DNA of 64,000 nt from Streptomyces canus (GCF_030815415.1 NZ_JAUSWW010000003.1:27429-91428), one strand, 5' to 3'; positions 44,857-52,846 are shown, numbered from the stretch's first letter. The notes: generated from the letters alone by a model not told the origin. Numbers and translations: made by a program.

Positions 44857-44994
44857 TCACACGACGGCGGAGCGCCCGCCCCATCGGATGCCTCTCTCGC
44901 TGCGGACGCGGGCGCGCTCGCGCCGCTGGGCGGCCAGGACATCGGGGTGGCGGGCGTTCTGGTTGCGCCAGCACAGATAAGGCCGCGGTTTCAC
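44857..44994 (-). CDS. Small basic protein coupled to the DUF2637 remnant
   Basis: 45 residues from a GTG at 44994 that overlaps the stop of the DUF2637-type frame (GTGA): MKPRPYLCWRNQNARHPDV, then LAAQRRERARVRSERGIRWG. It is very Arg-rich and may bind nucleic acid. The same GTG-AAA-CC start follows the intact DUF2637 gene at 62251, but the rest differs there. It is probably a backbone gene of the donor plasmid. Confidence 0.5.
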   Translation of the reverse strand: MKPRPYLCWRNQNARHPDVLAAQRRERARVRSERGIRWGGRSAVV

Positions 44995-45200
44995 TGCTGG
45001 TTCTGCGCGTGGTGGCGGGTGAGGGCCTGCCAGCGCCTTTCGAAGTCCTCGACCTGGTCGGCGAGGTAGGCGGTGGTGACGGACCTGTTGTGCTGCGCAG
45101 TGATCCCCTGGGCTGCGCACTCCTGGGCAATGGCCTGAAGAGAGGGCATCTCGCTGTGCACCCGCTGCTCGACCCAGAGGTGGTAGACCCGGAACGGCAG
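44991..45200 (-). pseudogene. 3' fragment of a second DUF2637 gene
   Basis: This aligns with 62251-62456, the end of the intact DUF2637 gene, at roughly 87%, with the same reading frame (FRVYHLWVEQRV ... ALTRHHAQNQQ). The match stops sharply at 45200. The frame stays open to 45362, where it runs under the start of the opposite membrane-protein gene. It is a backbone remnant, like the repeat at 44047-44116. Confidence 0.85.
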
Positions 45201-45268
45201 GCGGACCGGGGGCAGCACCGTGGACGTTTCTGGGGCGACTGTCAGTGCCGTCGGCGAAACTGCCCGAC

Positions 45269-46462
45269 GTGAAGGTGCTTCTGGCGTTACAGGTACTGGT
45301 TGTTCTTCTGGCTGTTCTCTTCTTGTGGAGCTACGTGCCGTTCCGGGACTGGGCGCGTGCACGATTGCGGGCCGTGAAGGGGTCGATCGCCCGCAGAGTC
45401 AGGCGGCGTCGACGCAAGTTGGCACTGCGGCACGCGGAGCCGCTTCTGAAGGAAGCGGAGGAGGTATTTCCGCGCGTCGCAGGTGGCAGAGTTCCGCCCG
45501 GGAATGGCCTCACACCCGAGTGGATCGTGAGGTGGTGGCATGCGGCGCAGATCCAAATCCCTGCATCTGTGCTCGTGTTTGGCCTCGTGGCGGCCATCGT
45601 CTGGAACGCGGAGAGACTCTTCATGGGGGATCCCCAGCCGATCAACTCGCAACAAGAGATGTCCAACCCTTGGCGATCTTTGGCGGAGGGGGTGGTCGGC
45701 ATCCCTCGTGCCGTAGAAGCGTGGAATGGGTCGGCAGATGCCCTCGAAGGGTTGCGGGGCGTTCTGGTGCTACTGGTGGCCGGAATCCTGATTCCACTGG
45801 CCTTCAGGATCATGGCGGTGGTCTCCCAGCGGCCCGAGCAGCGGGAGCGAAAGGCGCAGCAGCGCAAGCTCCGAGCGAGGCATGCGAACGACTACTGGCG
45901 CTGTTGGCCGGTGGTGGTCCTGGTGTTGACAGCTGTCGAGTGCGCCCGAGAGTACAAGCAACTGGAGACCGCGGCCCCAGGGGACGATGTACCCAGAGTT
46001 TCGCTGCGCGCCGTTGAGCGCATCCTTTGGCAGGCGCCTCGTACGAGGCGGGGCAGAGCGCGTGTCCATCAGGAGCGCGCCACCAAGGTCCACATTGCTC
46101 GGGTGGTCGGAGCCTTGCGAGCCGCCGAGGCACAGCAAGACTCAAATCCCAAGAAGGCGTTGCAGGATCTCACCGTCTTGTTGCTCACCATTGCGGAGCG
46201 GTACGCGGAAGGGAGAGTCAGCAAGCTGCTTGATGAGGATCAGATCGGGGATGTTGAACCGGCGGCTCACAGGGAGCACCTTCGGGTGATAGCGGTTGGC
46301 GGGGTTGTCGTGGTGACCATGACAGGCGCTGCTCTGGCAGGTTTACCTGAAGCCGCACTCAGTGCCCTGCTCCCGATAGTGGTCATTGTCGCGATCGTCC
46401 TCCTCTACCGGGAGAAGGGACCCACCCCCTCGCAACTGAGGGATCTGGTGATCCCGCGATAA
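45269..46462 (+). CDS. Membrane protein of unknown function
   Basis: 397 residues from the GTG at 45269 (MKVLLALQVLVVLLAVLFLW); a GTG at 45245 would add eight residues. Helices lie at about 3-22, 100-120, 170-190 (RGVLVLLVAGILIPLAF) and 350-390 (a close pair). Long basic cytoplasmic stretches (RRVRRRRRK) lie between them. The GC content is slightly lower than that of its neighbours. It starts directly at the edge of the DUF2637 remnant. No family recognised. Confidence 0.65.
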   Translation: MKVLLALQVLVVLLAVLFLWSYVPFRDWARARLRAVKGSIARRVRRRRRKLALRHAEPLLKEAEEVFPRVAGGRVPPGNGLTPEWIVRWWHAAQIQIPASVLVFGLVAAIVWNAERLFMGDPQPINSQQEMSNPWRSLAEGVVGIPRAVEAWNGSADALEGLRGVLVLLVAGILIPLAFRIMAVVSQRPEQRERKAQQRKLRARHANDYWRCWPVVVLVLTAVECAREYKQLETAAPGDDVPRVSLRAVERILWQAPRTRRGRARVHQERATKVHIARVVGALRAAEAQQDSNPKKALQDLTVLLLTIAERYAEGRVSKLLDEDQIGDVEPAAHREHLRVIAVGGVVVVTMTGAALAGLPEAALSALLPIVVIVAIVLLYREKGPTPSQLRDLVIPR

Positions 46463-46493
46463 CTGGCTCAGTGCCGAGCGGAAGGTACCCAGC

Positions 46494-46856
46494 TCATAGT
46501 CCCGTGACGGGCTGCCCGGTGAGCGCCTGGGCGATCTGCCACAGCTGGCCGCCGCGGGACGCCTTGACGAGTACGACGTCGTCGGGGCGGAGGATGGAGT
46601 CGAGGTAGGCGGTGGCGGTGATGTTGTCGCCGACCAGCGCGATGTCCGGCACCCCTGCCGCTCCTGCCGCGAGGGCGAGTTGCTTGGCCATGTCCCCGCC
46701 GACGGCCACGACGAGGTCCACGCCGTTCTCGGCTGCCATGCGGCCGACTTCGCGATGGGCTTCGACGGCTTCGTCGCCCAGTTCGAGCATTTCTCCGAGT
46801 ACGGCGATTCGCCGGCCGCCTGTGGTCGCGGTCGTGTCGCCGACTGCCTCGGTCAT
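46494..46856 (-). CDS. Stand-alone MurF C-terminal (ligase) domain
   Basis: 120 residues, with GGAGG before the ATG at 46856 that overlaps the preceding stop (ATGA). RRIAVLGEMLELGDEAVEAH, VGRMAAENGVDLVVAVGGD and DDVVLVKASRGGQLWQIAQA are the hallmarks of the MurF C-terminal domain (GEMLELG; DvvLvKgSr). The central ATP-binding domain and the N-terminal UDP-binding domain are both absent, with no sign of decay around it. It is the last gene of the DapF/ATP-grasp operon and may position an amino-acid substrate for a partner enzyme. Confidence 0.8.
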   Translation of the reverse strand: MTEAVGDTTATTGGRRIAVLGEMLELGDEAVEAHREVGRMAAENGVDLVVAVGGDMAKQLALAAGAAGVPDIALVGDNITATAYLDSILRPDDVVLVKASRGGQLWQIAQALTGQPVTGL

Positions 46857-47401
46857 CAAGACCCTCCGTTGGAATTGAGGGGCGCGAAGGTGATCGCGCG
46901 GCCGGTGTAGGAAGCGGATACGCGGCTGAGGGGGACTCGATCGTGGGTCTGTCCCCAGGCCGACGGGTCCCGGAAGTGGATCGTCGGGTCGAGGCCATCG
47001 TCGTAGCCGCGAAGGATGACGAGGTGGCCGCCGACGCGGCCGTCATCGGGGAACTGCTCGGTCACGGACACGATGAGCGGGGCGTGGTCGAGGCGTGCCG
47101 TCAGGTCTTCGACGGGGACGGGCTCGGCGGTCGAGGGAACTCCGAGGTCGGTCGCCAGGCTCGCGATCCCGGCGTGGAGTGCTCCACGTGGGGTCAGGAC
47201 CTCGTGCTTGACGGCGAGTTTCAGGAGTTCCGTGACGGTGGGTGCTTCGCGGCCGTAGGCGAGAAGGGTCATTCTCAGCGAGGCCAGGCCGCACGCCCGG
47301 TTGGACCATTGGATCCTGTCCCCGAGTGCCCACCCGCCGTGCAGGTCCCATTCGGCGGGGTCGATGAGCTGACGGCACAGGGGGACATCGTGGACGCGCA
47401 C
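46856..47401 (-). CDS. C39-like (Peptidase_C39_2) cysteine peptidase
   Basis: 181 residues from a GTG with TAGGAG upstream. Catalytic candidates are Cys in NRACGLASLRMTLLAYG (about 37), His in RVGGHLVILRGYD (about 124) and Asp/Asn in HFRDPSAWG. There is no signal peptide, so it acts in the cytoplasm. In this operon (DapF-like, ATP-grasp, MurF C-domain) it could trim or transfer a peptide-like intermediate. A structural role is also possible. Confidence 0.78.
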   Translation of the reverse strand: MRVHDVPLCRQLIDPAEWDLHGGWALGDRIQWSNRACGLASLRMTLLAYGREAPTVTELLKLAVKHEVLTPRGALHAGIASLATDLGVPSTAEPVPVEDLTARLDHAPLIVSVTEQFPDDGRVGGHLVILRGYDDGLDPTIHFRDPSAWGQTHDRVPLSRVSASYTGRAITFAPLNSNGGS

Positions 47402-47413
47402 AGTGGCGAGCTC

Positions 47414-48508
47414 CTACGGAGAGACGACAGCTTCCCGAGCCCGTGTGGTGCCGGTGAACGCGGGAGTGGGCAGGGAGACATCGTAGGGCGGGTCGGCCAG
47501 GGCCTCGTGCAGCATCGCCAACACGACGTCCGTGTGTGTGAGTCCGACCATCGCGGCACCCACCGCGAAGTTGCTGTCGCGGGACATGCCCGGCGTGCTG
47601 TTGACCTCCAGCACGTATGGGTCGCCGTCGTCGGTGAGGATGAAGTCGATGCGTGCTGAACCGCGCAGCCCGAGGCCGTCCCACAGCGTCTGGGCATGTC
47701 CAGTGACCTGGTCCAGCACTTCGGGCTCCAGCTCGGCGGCGCGCACCGTGACGGCGCCCCTGGCGTCCACGTCGAGCTTGGTGTCGGCGTCATAGAAGTC
47801 GGCTCCGGCGGCCTCGGTGGCCAGGGGCGGGAAGATGACGACCGAGCCGCCCGGCAGTTCCAGGAGCCCCACCGTCATGGGCGTGCCCGTCACGTACTCC
47901 TCGATGAGCACCTGCGCACCCTCTTCGCTGGCCGCATACGCGAGAGCGGCGGGCAAGTCCGCCGGATCGCGTACGAGGCTCATGCCCACGCTGGACCCGC
48001 CGAAGGGCGGCTTGACCATCACAGCACGCCCGTTCCAGGCCACCGGGCCGTCGCCGGACCAGACGTGCCAGCCGGGCGTGGGGACGCCGAGGGTCAGCAT
48101 CACCCGCTTGCAGAGGATCTTGTCGGCAGCCACCGCGGACGCCGCGACTCCGCTGCCGCAGTAGGGCATGCGCAGGTAGTCGAGCAGTCCCTGTAGCCGG
48201 CCGTCCTCGCCGTAGGGGCCGTGCAGGTTGGAGAGGGCTACGTCGTACCCGACCAGGTCGATGATGAAGCCGGACTCGCACGGGTCCAGCACGTTCCACT
48301 GGGTCCCGATCTCTTCCAGTGCCGTACTCAGGGTGGTGACGGATCGCTGCTCGACGGGGCACTTCGAGTGGTAGAGCCTGTCCTCGGCGGACAGGGGCCC
48401 GTAGATGAGGGCGACCCGCAGGCCCTGGCGGCTCCGTCCCCACTCGCGAAGCTCCGTGGCGGTCTGTTGCAGTTCGACGTCCGAGTTGGGGTTGAGGAAG
48501 CGAGTCAT
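47414..48508 (-). CDS. D-Ala-D-Ala-ligase-like ATP-grasp enzyme
   Basis: 364 residues; the ATG at 48508 overlaps the DapF-like stop. An N-terminal Rossmann part (about 30-130) has NLHGPYGEDGRLQGLLDYL and the ADK motif AAADK-like VAADKILCKRVM. The ATP-grasp core has VMVKPPFGGSSVGMSLV, IEEYVTGTPMTVGLLEL and the metal/ligand motif RIDFILTDDG ... LEVNSTPGMS. The length and motifs fit the Ddl family, which joins two D-amino acids. The N-terminal extension of about 30 residues and changes near the end (VNSTPGMSRDSNFAVG) suggest a different second substrate. Confidence 0.87.
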   Translation of the reverse strand: MTRFLNPNSDVELQQTATELREWGRSRQGLRVALIYGPLSAEDRLYHSKCPVEQRSVTTLSTALEEIGTQWNVLDPCESGFIIDLVGYDVALSNLHGPYGEDGRLQGLLDYLRMPYCGSGVAASAVAADKILCKRVMLTLGVPTPGWHVWSGDGPVAWNGRAVMVKPPFGGSSVGMSLVRDPADLPAALAYAASEEGAQVLIEEYVTGTPMTVGLLELPGGSVVIFPPLATEAAGADFYDADTKLDVDARGAVTVRAAELEPEVLDQVTGHAQTLWDGLGLRGSARIDFILTDDGDPYVLEVNSTPGMSRDSNFAVGAAMVGLTHTDVVLAMLHEALADPPYDVSLPTPAFTGTTRAREAVVSP

Positions 48509-49305
48509 GCGAGTACCCCTTCGAAGGTGTGGGTGATCGGGCCGCCGACCCAGTGAGTTCGGGTCGGCCGGGTGTCATGTGGCCGGACGGTGAGTGGTTG
48601 GCCGGCGCGATTGTGGATGGTGACGGTGCGTCCGGCCACGAGCCCACGCAGGGTGGCGACGACCACGGCTGCCACGGCTCCGCTTCCGCACGAGAGGGTT
48701 TCGGCCTCGACTCCGCGTTCGTAGGTGCGGATCTTCAGTGCCTGATGGCCTGCGGATTGGATGAAGTTGACGTTTGTCCCGAGCGGGGCAATGTCGGCGT
48801 GGTGGCGTATGAGGCGTCCGACCATCACGGCGTCGATGTTGTCCACGTCGTCGACGACGGCTACGACGTGTTCCGTGCCGGTGTGTGCACTGTCGAACCA
48901 GGTCGGTCTGCCGTTGATGACGGCCTGTAGGCGGCGGGGCTGGACCGCGCCGACCTCGGCCGTGACCCACACAGAGTCGCCGGAGACGACGGCCTCGTGT
49001 TCCACGCCGGCCATGTGGAGGCACATCTGCTGGAGGCCGTGATCGCGATGAGCGGCCCAGGCGGCGCACCGTAGAGCGTTGCCGCACATGGTCGCGGTCG
49101 AGCCGTCCGCGTTGAAGCAGGTGACGTCGAGGACGGCGGGGCGGTGGCTGACCAGTCTGCTGATGATCAGGCCGTCCGCGCCTACGCCGGTACGCCGGGC
49201 GCACAGGCGTTCTGCTTCCTTGTGCCATTTTTTGTCGTCGTCCGGTCCGAGGTCGCAGAGCAGGACGAAGTCGTTTCCCGCCCCGTGGATCTTGCGGAAG
49301 CGCAT
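48505..49305 (-). CDS. DapF-like amino-acid epimerase
   Basis: 266 residues. Both catalytic Cys of the PLP-independent DapF family are present: FNADGSTATMCGNALRC (about 75) and EAETLSCGSGA (about 220). Substrate-contact residues are also kept: HGAGNDF, LGTNVNF and the Glu-Arg of YERG. The usual CGNGxRC is CGNALRC, a paralogue-type change. Streptomyces already has a chromosomal DapF, and the D-cycloserine pathway uses a DapF homologue (DcsC) next to ATP-grasp enzymes, so a biosynthetic role is plausible. Confidence 0.88.
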   Translation of the reverse strand: MRFRKIHGAGNDFVLLCDLGPDDDKKWHKEAERLCARRTGVGADGLIISRLVSHRPAVLDVTCFNADGSTATMCGNALRCAAWAAHRDHGLQQMCLHMAGVEHEAVVSGDSVWVTAEVGAVQPRRLQAVINGRPTWFDSAHTGTEHVVAVVDDVDNIDAVMVGRLIRHHADIAPLGTNVNFIQSAGHQALKIRTYERGVEAETLSCGSGAVAAVVVATLRGLVAGRTVTIHNRAGQPLTVRPHDTRPTRTHWVGGPITHTFEGVLA

Positions 49306-49365
49306 GGCGAAGCTCCTGGCGTGATGAGGTGAGAGGGAGAGTGCGGCGCCCGAGAAGGGCGGGGG

Positions 49366-49554
49366 TCAGCGGCGGTCGATGGGCCGGTACGTGGTCCGGG
49401 CTTCTCGCATGACCCACGGCTCCCGTCCGGCGAAGATCAGTACGCGGTGGGCTGCAGTACCGGCGGACCTCATGTCCCGGACACGCTGATACTCGCCGTC
49501 GAGGTAGACGAAGTCACCGATGCGGACATCGCCCGGCGGCCGGGTGTGCCCCAT
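49366..49554 (-). CDS. Small conserved-looking protein
   Basis: 62 residues from the ATG at 49554 (MGHTRPPGDVRIG); a TTG at 49578 would add eight. DFVYLDGEYQRVRDMRSAG and HRVLIFAGREPWVMRE look like a small SH3-type beta barrel. It lies between the 28-residue membrane peptide and the DapF-like gene, all in one direction. Function unknown. Confidence 0.6.
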   Translation of the reverse strand: MGHTRPPGDVRIGDFVYLDGEYQRVRDMRSAGTAAHRVLIFAGREPWVMREARTTYRPIDRR

Positions 49555-49611
49555 CGTTCCGATCGGCGCAGAGGGCAAGGGAGGCGGCCCCCTTGGTCTT
49601 GCGCTCGTACA

Positions 49612-49698
49612 TCAGCCTCTCCAGATGCCGAGCAGGAGGGAGCCGCCGAGTGCCATGAGGCTTGCCATGTAGGCGAGTTGTTGGTTACGGGGGCTCAT
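49612..49698 (-). CDS. 28-residue membrane peptide coupled to the NUDIX gene
   Basis: The ATG at 49698 overlaps the NUDIX stop (ATGA) and gives MSPRNQQLAYMASLMALGGS, then LLLGIWRG. It is one hydrophobic helix with a polar start, and far below usual gene-caller limits. The coupling overlap is the main support for it being translated. Confidence 0.5.
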   Translation of the reverse strand: MSPRNQQLAYMASLMALGGSLLLGIWRG

Positions 49699-50237
49699 GG
49701 GGTTCCGATCAGGTGGTGCTCCACACGGGCGCGGACCGATGGGATGCCTATGTCGGGGATGGGCACCCAGGCTGCTGCGCCGCTCTCGATCATCGACGGG
49801 AACACGGCGCCCGAGTCGGCCCGGAAGAGGTAGCGGATGCCGACCCGGAGGCGGGGCCCGTAGCGGTGCTGGCCCGGCCTGGTCACGTCGACCAGGAAGG
49901 GGCCCTCGGCGCCGGGCTGCGTCCACACGTCGCGGATGCCGACTTCCTCGGTCAGTAGGCGCAGGGCCGCCTCGCTGAGGGAGTCGTCCCGCTCCTCCGG
50001 TTCCGCCTCGGCGAGGGCATAGCCTCCGTCGTGCCGTAGGCACAGGACGCGATCGTGCTCGTCGACGACGACCGCGCCGGTGGTCACGAGGGGGCAGCGC
50101 TGGTCGTGGGCGCAGGCTCGGCGCTGTGAGTGGTCGCGGGCCGCATCGTAGACCGGCATCAGCGCCATCCTGTCGGCGGGGTGCTCGTAGATGTAGTGGG
50201 AGAGCTCCCGCAGGATGTGGTCGTCCCGGACGCTCAC
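49695..50237 (-). CDS. Degenerate NUDIX-fold protein
   Basis: 180 residues from a GTG overlapping the upstream stop. CPLVTTGAVVVDEHDRVLCLRH and RYLFRADSGAVFPS follow the NUDIX fold. The box region reads DDSLSEAALRLLTEEVGI: the conserved Arg-Glu pair is Arg-Leu and the leading Gly/Glu are missing, so hydrolysis is doubtful. It may bind a nucleotide-linked ligand or act as a regulator/accessory for the operon. Confidence 0.72.
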   Translation of the reverse strand: MSVRDDHILRELSHYIYEHPADRMALMPVYDAARDHSQRRACAHDQRCPLVTTGAVVVDEHDRVLCLRHDGGYALAEAEPEERDDSLSEAALRLLTEEVGIRDVWTQPGAEGPFLVDVTRPGQHRYGPRLRVGIRYLFRADSGAVFPSMIESGAAAWVPIPDIGIPSVRARVEHHLIGTP

Positions 50238-50611
50238 GGGGCATCCAGCCTGTTGCGCTGGGAGTAGATCCACAGCAGGCGCCGCGTCAGCAGGGCCGCA
50301 TTGCGGAGGTAGAGGTAGGTCCCGAAGGTGGGCGTCTGAGGGGTCGGTCGGCCGGTGAGGTCGACCAACGTGGTGCCCTCGCACAGGAGCTTGCGCACCT
50401 CGCCCTCGTTGCTGGCGCCCAGGTCCTCATGGAGCAGGCGGTTCAGGTGTCCAGCGATCGCCGGCACCTGCTGGTCCATCGCCGCGCGGGTCGTCGTGTC
50501 CATCCGCAAGCCGAGGACAGTGTTCGTCTGCGAGTAGATCGCCTCTACGTCGATGGGGGCGACGTCGCCCTCGATGTCCTCGGCCGTCTTGCCCGTACTT
50601 GCCACTGTCAT
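50234..50611 (-). CDS. Hypothetical protein, first gene of the DapF/ATP-grasp operon
   Basis: 125 residues from the ATG at 50611, with GGAGGGG upstream. All helical and soluble: RAAMDQQVPAIAGHLNRLLH, then ASNEGEVRKLLCEGTTLVDL, then TYLYLRNAALLTRRLLWIYS. I do not recognise it. It overlaps the NUDIX gene by 4 nt. The 95-bp gap to the XRE regulator probably carries the operon promoter. Confidence 0.6.
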   Translation of the reverse strand: MTVASTGKTAEDIEGDVAPIDVEAIYSQTNTVLGLRMDTTTRAAMDQQVPAIAGHLNRLLHEDLGASNEGEVRKLLCEGTTLVDLTGRPTPQTPTFGTYLYLRNAALLTRRLLWIYSQRNRLDAP

Positions 50612-50706
50612 CACTCGCCCCTCCGGAGCACGTTGTCAGCCGTGGCTATAACGCTAGGAAGAAAAGTGGATGAGGCTCCAGGAGTGTGCCGGAACTTGCC
50701 GGGCAT

Positions 50707-51552
50707 TCACCCTAGGGATTCGATGGCCCCAGTGATGATTTCCCGCGCTGCGGCGCCGTAGACGGCAAGTTCTGCCAGTCCGCCGAACATTTTGGCATAC
50801 ATGGCAAGTTCGTGTTTCTGGACGACGGTCAGATGAGCCGAGACCAGTTCGACATTCACCAACTCGTCGTCGTACAAGAAGAATCCCTCGACCGGCCACA
50901 GACCCGATCGGTCGGCGTCCTGGGGGATGATGCCGATGCTCACCGACGGCAGCGCCATGACGCTGAGCAGATAGCCGAGTTGGCCTGCCATCACGTCCGT
51001 GGCGCCGATGCGATACCGCAGCACGCTCTCCTCCAGCAGGATCGCGAACCTGTGGTTCCCGTAAACGACCTGCTGTTTCTCCACGCGCACCTTGACAGCC
51101 GCCGGAACATCGTCGATGAGCCCTCGGCGGTCGCGAATGGACGTCAGAAGCGCGGTGATGTACGAGGCCGTCTGCACAGGGCCGGGGATGAGCCAGGGCG
51201 AGTAGATCCGGAAGCGCTCGGTGCGCTCCCACAGAGGAATCACGGATTCCTGCGCCCACTTGAGGCCGTGGCGCTCCATCTTGCGCCACTCGACATACAT
51301 GCCCTCAATTCCGCGGGCAGTCGAGATGAGGTCCTCGGCTTGGCCTTCCGCGCCGCACGCAAAACACCAAGCCAGAAGGTCGCGCTCCGAGGGCGCGCGT
51401 GTGCCGCTCTCGAAGCGCGAAGCCTTCGACTCGTGCCAGCCCAGGCTCTGGGCCAACGCCCGCTTGGTGAGTCCGGCGGTCTTTCGGATCTCGGCCAGAC
51501 GCTGGCCGAGCGCCTTGCGGGCTTCCTGGACACTCGAAGAAGGCGATGTCAT
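50707..51552 (-). CDS. Scr1-family XRE transcriptional regulator (DUF5753)
   Basis: 281 residues. The N-terminal HTH_31 (about 13-65: LAEIRKTAGLTKRALAQSLG, WHESKASRFESGTRAPSERDL) is followed by a DUF5753 domain (EWRKMERHGLKWAQESVIPL, SPWLIPGPVQTASYITALL, HRFAILLEESVLRYRIG). These are hallmark blocks of the Streptomyces Scr1/WhiJ-type regulators. DUF6879 and a small partner are encoded upstream in the same direction. It probably controls the DapF/ATP-grasp operon that follows. Confidence 0.9.
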   Translation of the reverse strand: MTSPSSSVQEARKALGQRLAEIRKTAGLTKRALAQSLGWHESKASRFESGTRAPSERDLLAWCFACGAEGQAEDLISTARGIEGMYVEWRKMERHGLKWAQESVIPLWERTERFRIYSPWLIPGPVQTASYITALLTSIRDRRGLIDDVPAAVKVRVEKQQVVYGNHRFAILLEESVLRYRIGATDVMAGQLGYLLSVMALPSVSIGIIPQDADRSGLWPVEGFFLYDDELVNVELVSAHLTVVQKHELAMYAKMFGGLAELAVYGAAAREIITGAIESLG

Positions 51553-51579
51553 GTCGGTGCGGCCGTACTGTTCACGCCG

Positions 51580-52092
51580 TCAGGCCGGCTCGAACGCGGC
51601 GTGGGGCGTCGCGCGCTGCCACACGGACTCAAAGGCCGACTCGCACAGCTTCGCCACCTCCGGGTCTTCCGTGAGCTCGACCTCCATGTTCTCGCCCTCG
51701 CCGTCGAAGTGGTTGACGAGCACGAGGTGGGAGTCGAACAGCCAAAAGTCGTTGCCCGGAAGCGCGATGTCACTCGCGAAGCGCCGCGAGAGCCACCGCA
51801 CGCTTTCACCGGCCGCGATGTTCAGCCCGTCCGTCACGTCGTACTCGAAGCGGATGTACTCGCTGACCGGGGTCGAGACGATGCGGGCGCGGCGCACCTC
51901 GACGCCGCGCGAAGTGGCTTCCGTGACGATGGCGTGCCAGTCCGCCCAGCGCTCGGCGGGGTCGAGGACCACACCGGCCTTCCAGTCGATGAAGGCCGGG
52001 TCCGACTTCATGTAGGCGTCACGCATCTCCAGATGGACAGCCGTCCTCTGGCAGTCACGGAACAGCTCCTCAAACGTCGGGGTCCTCGTCAT
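51580..52092 (-). CDS. DUF6879 family protein
   Basis: 170 residues. FEELFRDCQRTAVHLEMRDAY, VRRARIVSTPVSEYIRFEYD, WLSRRFASDIALPGNDFWLF and VLVNHFDGEG match the DUF6879 family that accompanies Scr1-type XRE regulators in Streptomyces. It overlaps the small gene upstream by 23 nt. It is thought to work with the XRE protein, but its mechanism is unknown. Confidence 0.82.
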   Translation of the reverse strand: MTRTPTFEELFRDCQRTAVHLEMRDAYMKSDPAFIDWKAGVVLDPAERWADWHAIVTEATSRGVEVRRARIVSTPVSEYIRFEYDVTDGLNIAAGESVRWLSRRFASDIALPGNDFWLFDSHLVLVNHFDGEGENMEVELTEDPEVAKLCESAFESVWQRATPHAAFEPA

Positions 52093-52303
52093 CCTTCTTC
52101 ACCTCCAAGAAGAACTGCACCATGCGCCGGGGGATCTCCACCACCGACTCGTGGCCGGGGATGTCCATCTGCCCGAGACGCCCGGCGTCCTCCACCTTCC
52201 ACCCCTGCACGAGGTAACTGTCCTTCTCCTCGTCGAGGTAGACGGTGGGCGAGCCGCCACTGGGACTCTCCGGGTCCTTGCCGAGCTTGCGCAGGGCCAT
52301 CAT
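52070..52303 (-). CDS. Small partner protein of the DUF6879/XRE set
   Basis: 77 residues from the ATG at 52303 (or 52300), with GAGGAGG directly upstream. A longer frame upstream (to 52465) is not needed. TVYLDEEKDSYLVQGWKVED and IPGHESVVEIPRRMVQFFLE are conserved in similar small proteins next to DUF6879. It is the first gene of the leftward regulatory set. Confidence 0.75.
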   Translation of the reverse strand: MMALRKLGKDPESPSGGSPTVYLDEEKDSYLVQGWKVEDAGRLGQMDIPGHESVVEIPRRMVQFFLEVKKDDEDPDV

Positions 52304-52423
52304 GTCCTCCTCGGATACCGGTAAGGAACTCTGTGCCAGAGCTTGCCCGGGAGCGGGCCGCCGAGCGAGGAACTTGCCGAAACTTGCCAGGTCTTCGGCC
52401 GGCAACTGCTCCCGGACGGACGT

Positions 52424-52846
52424 TGACAAGCAGACCGGCTGGCCCGCCGCCGACTTCACCGTCATCGAACAGGAAGAAGTGGCCTGCCCCTACGGACGCA
52501 TCACCCGCCGCCACGGCACCGAATCCATCGCCGCCTACACCACCGCGAACTGCCCGCTACCGCTGTCTGCTGGCTCACCGACGATCCGTTCCCGGGCATC
52601 ATCCTCGTGGAGTTCGCCGACGTCTACGACCGCCCTCACCAACTCGTCGGCAAAACCGCCTACTTCGGCGGAGACCTGCAGCCGACCTCGCTCTACCCAT
52701 GCCCCACCAGCATCCAGTGCACGATCGAAGAGATCGCTGACGACGTCGCCACGGTGAGCACCTGGTGGTTGCAGGGCGGCCCCAACGACACACGCTTCGT
52801 CTTCGACGTCTGGCTGGACACCCTCACGCCAATTGCCGACGCCTGA
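52424..52846 (+). pseudogene. Broken copy 2 of the duplicated hypothetical gene
   Basis: An N-terminal part (TGWPAADFTVIEQEEVACPY, GRITRRHGTESIAAYTTA) is in one frame up to about 52545. The rest (ELPATAVCWLTDDPFPGIIL, VEFADVYDRPHQLVGKTAYF ... FVFDVWLDTLTPIADA) is in another, so a frameshift lies at about 52545. The C-terminal 80 codons from 52607 are intact and could be translated. It matches copy 1 at 35262-35580. Family unknown. Confidence 0.65.
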
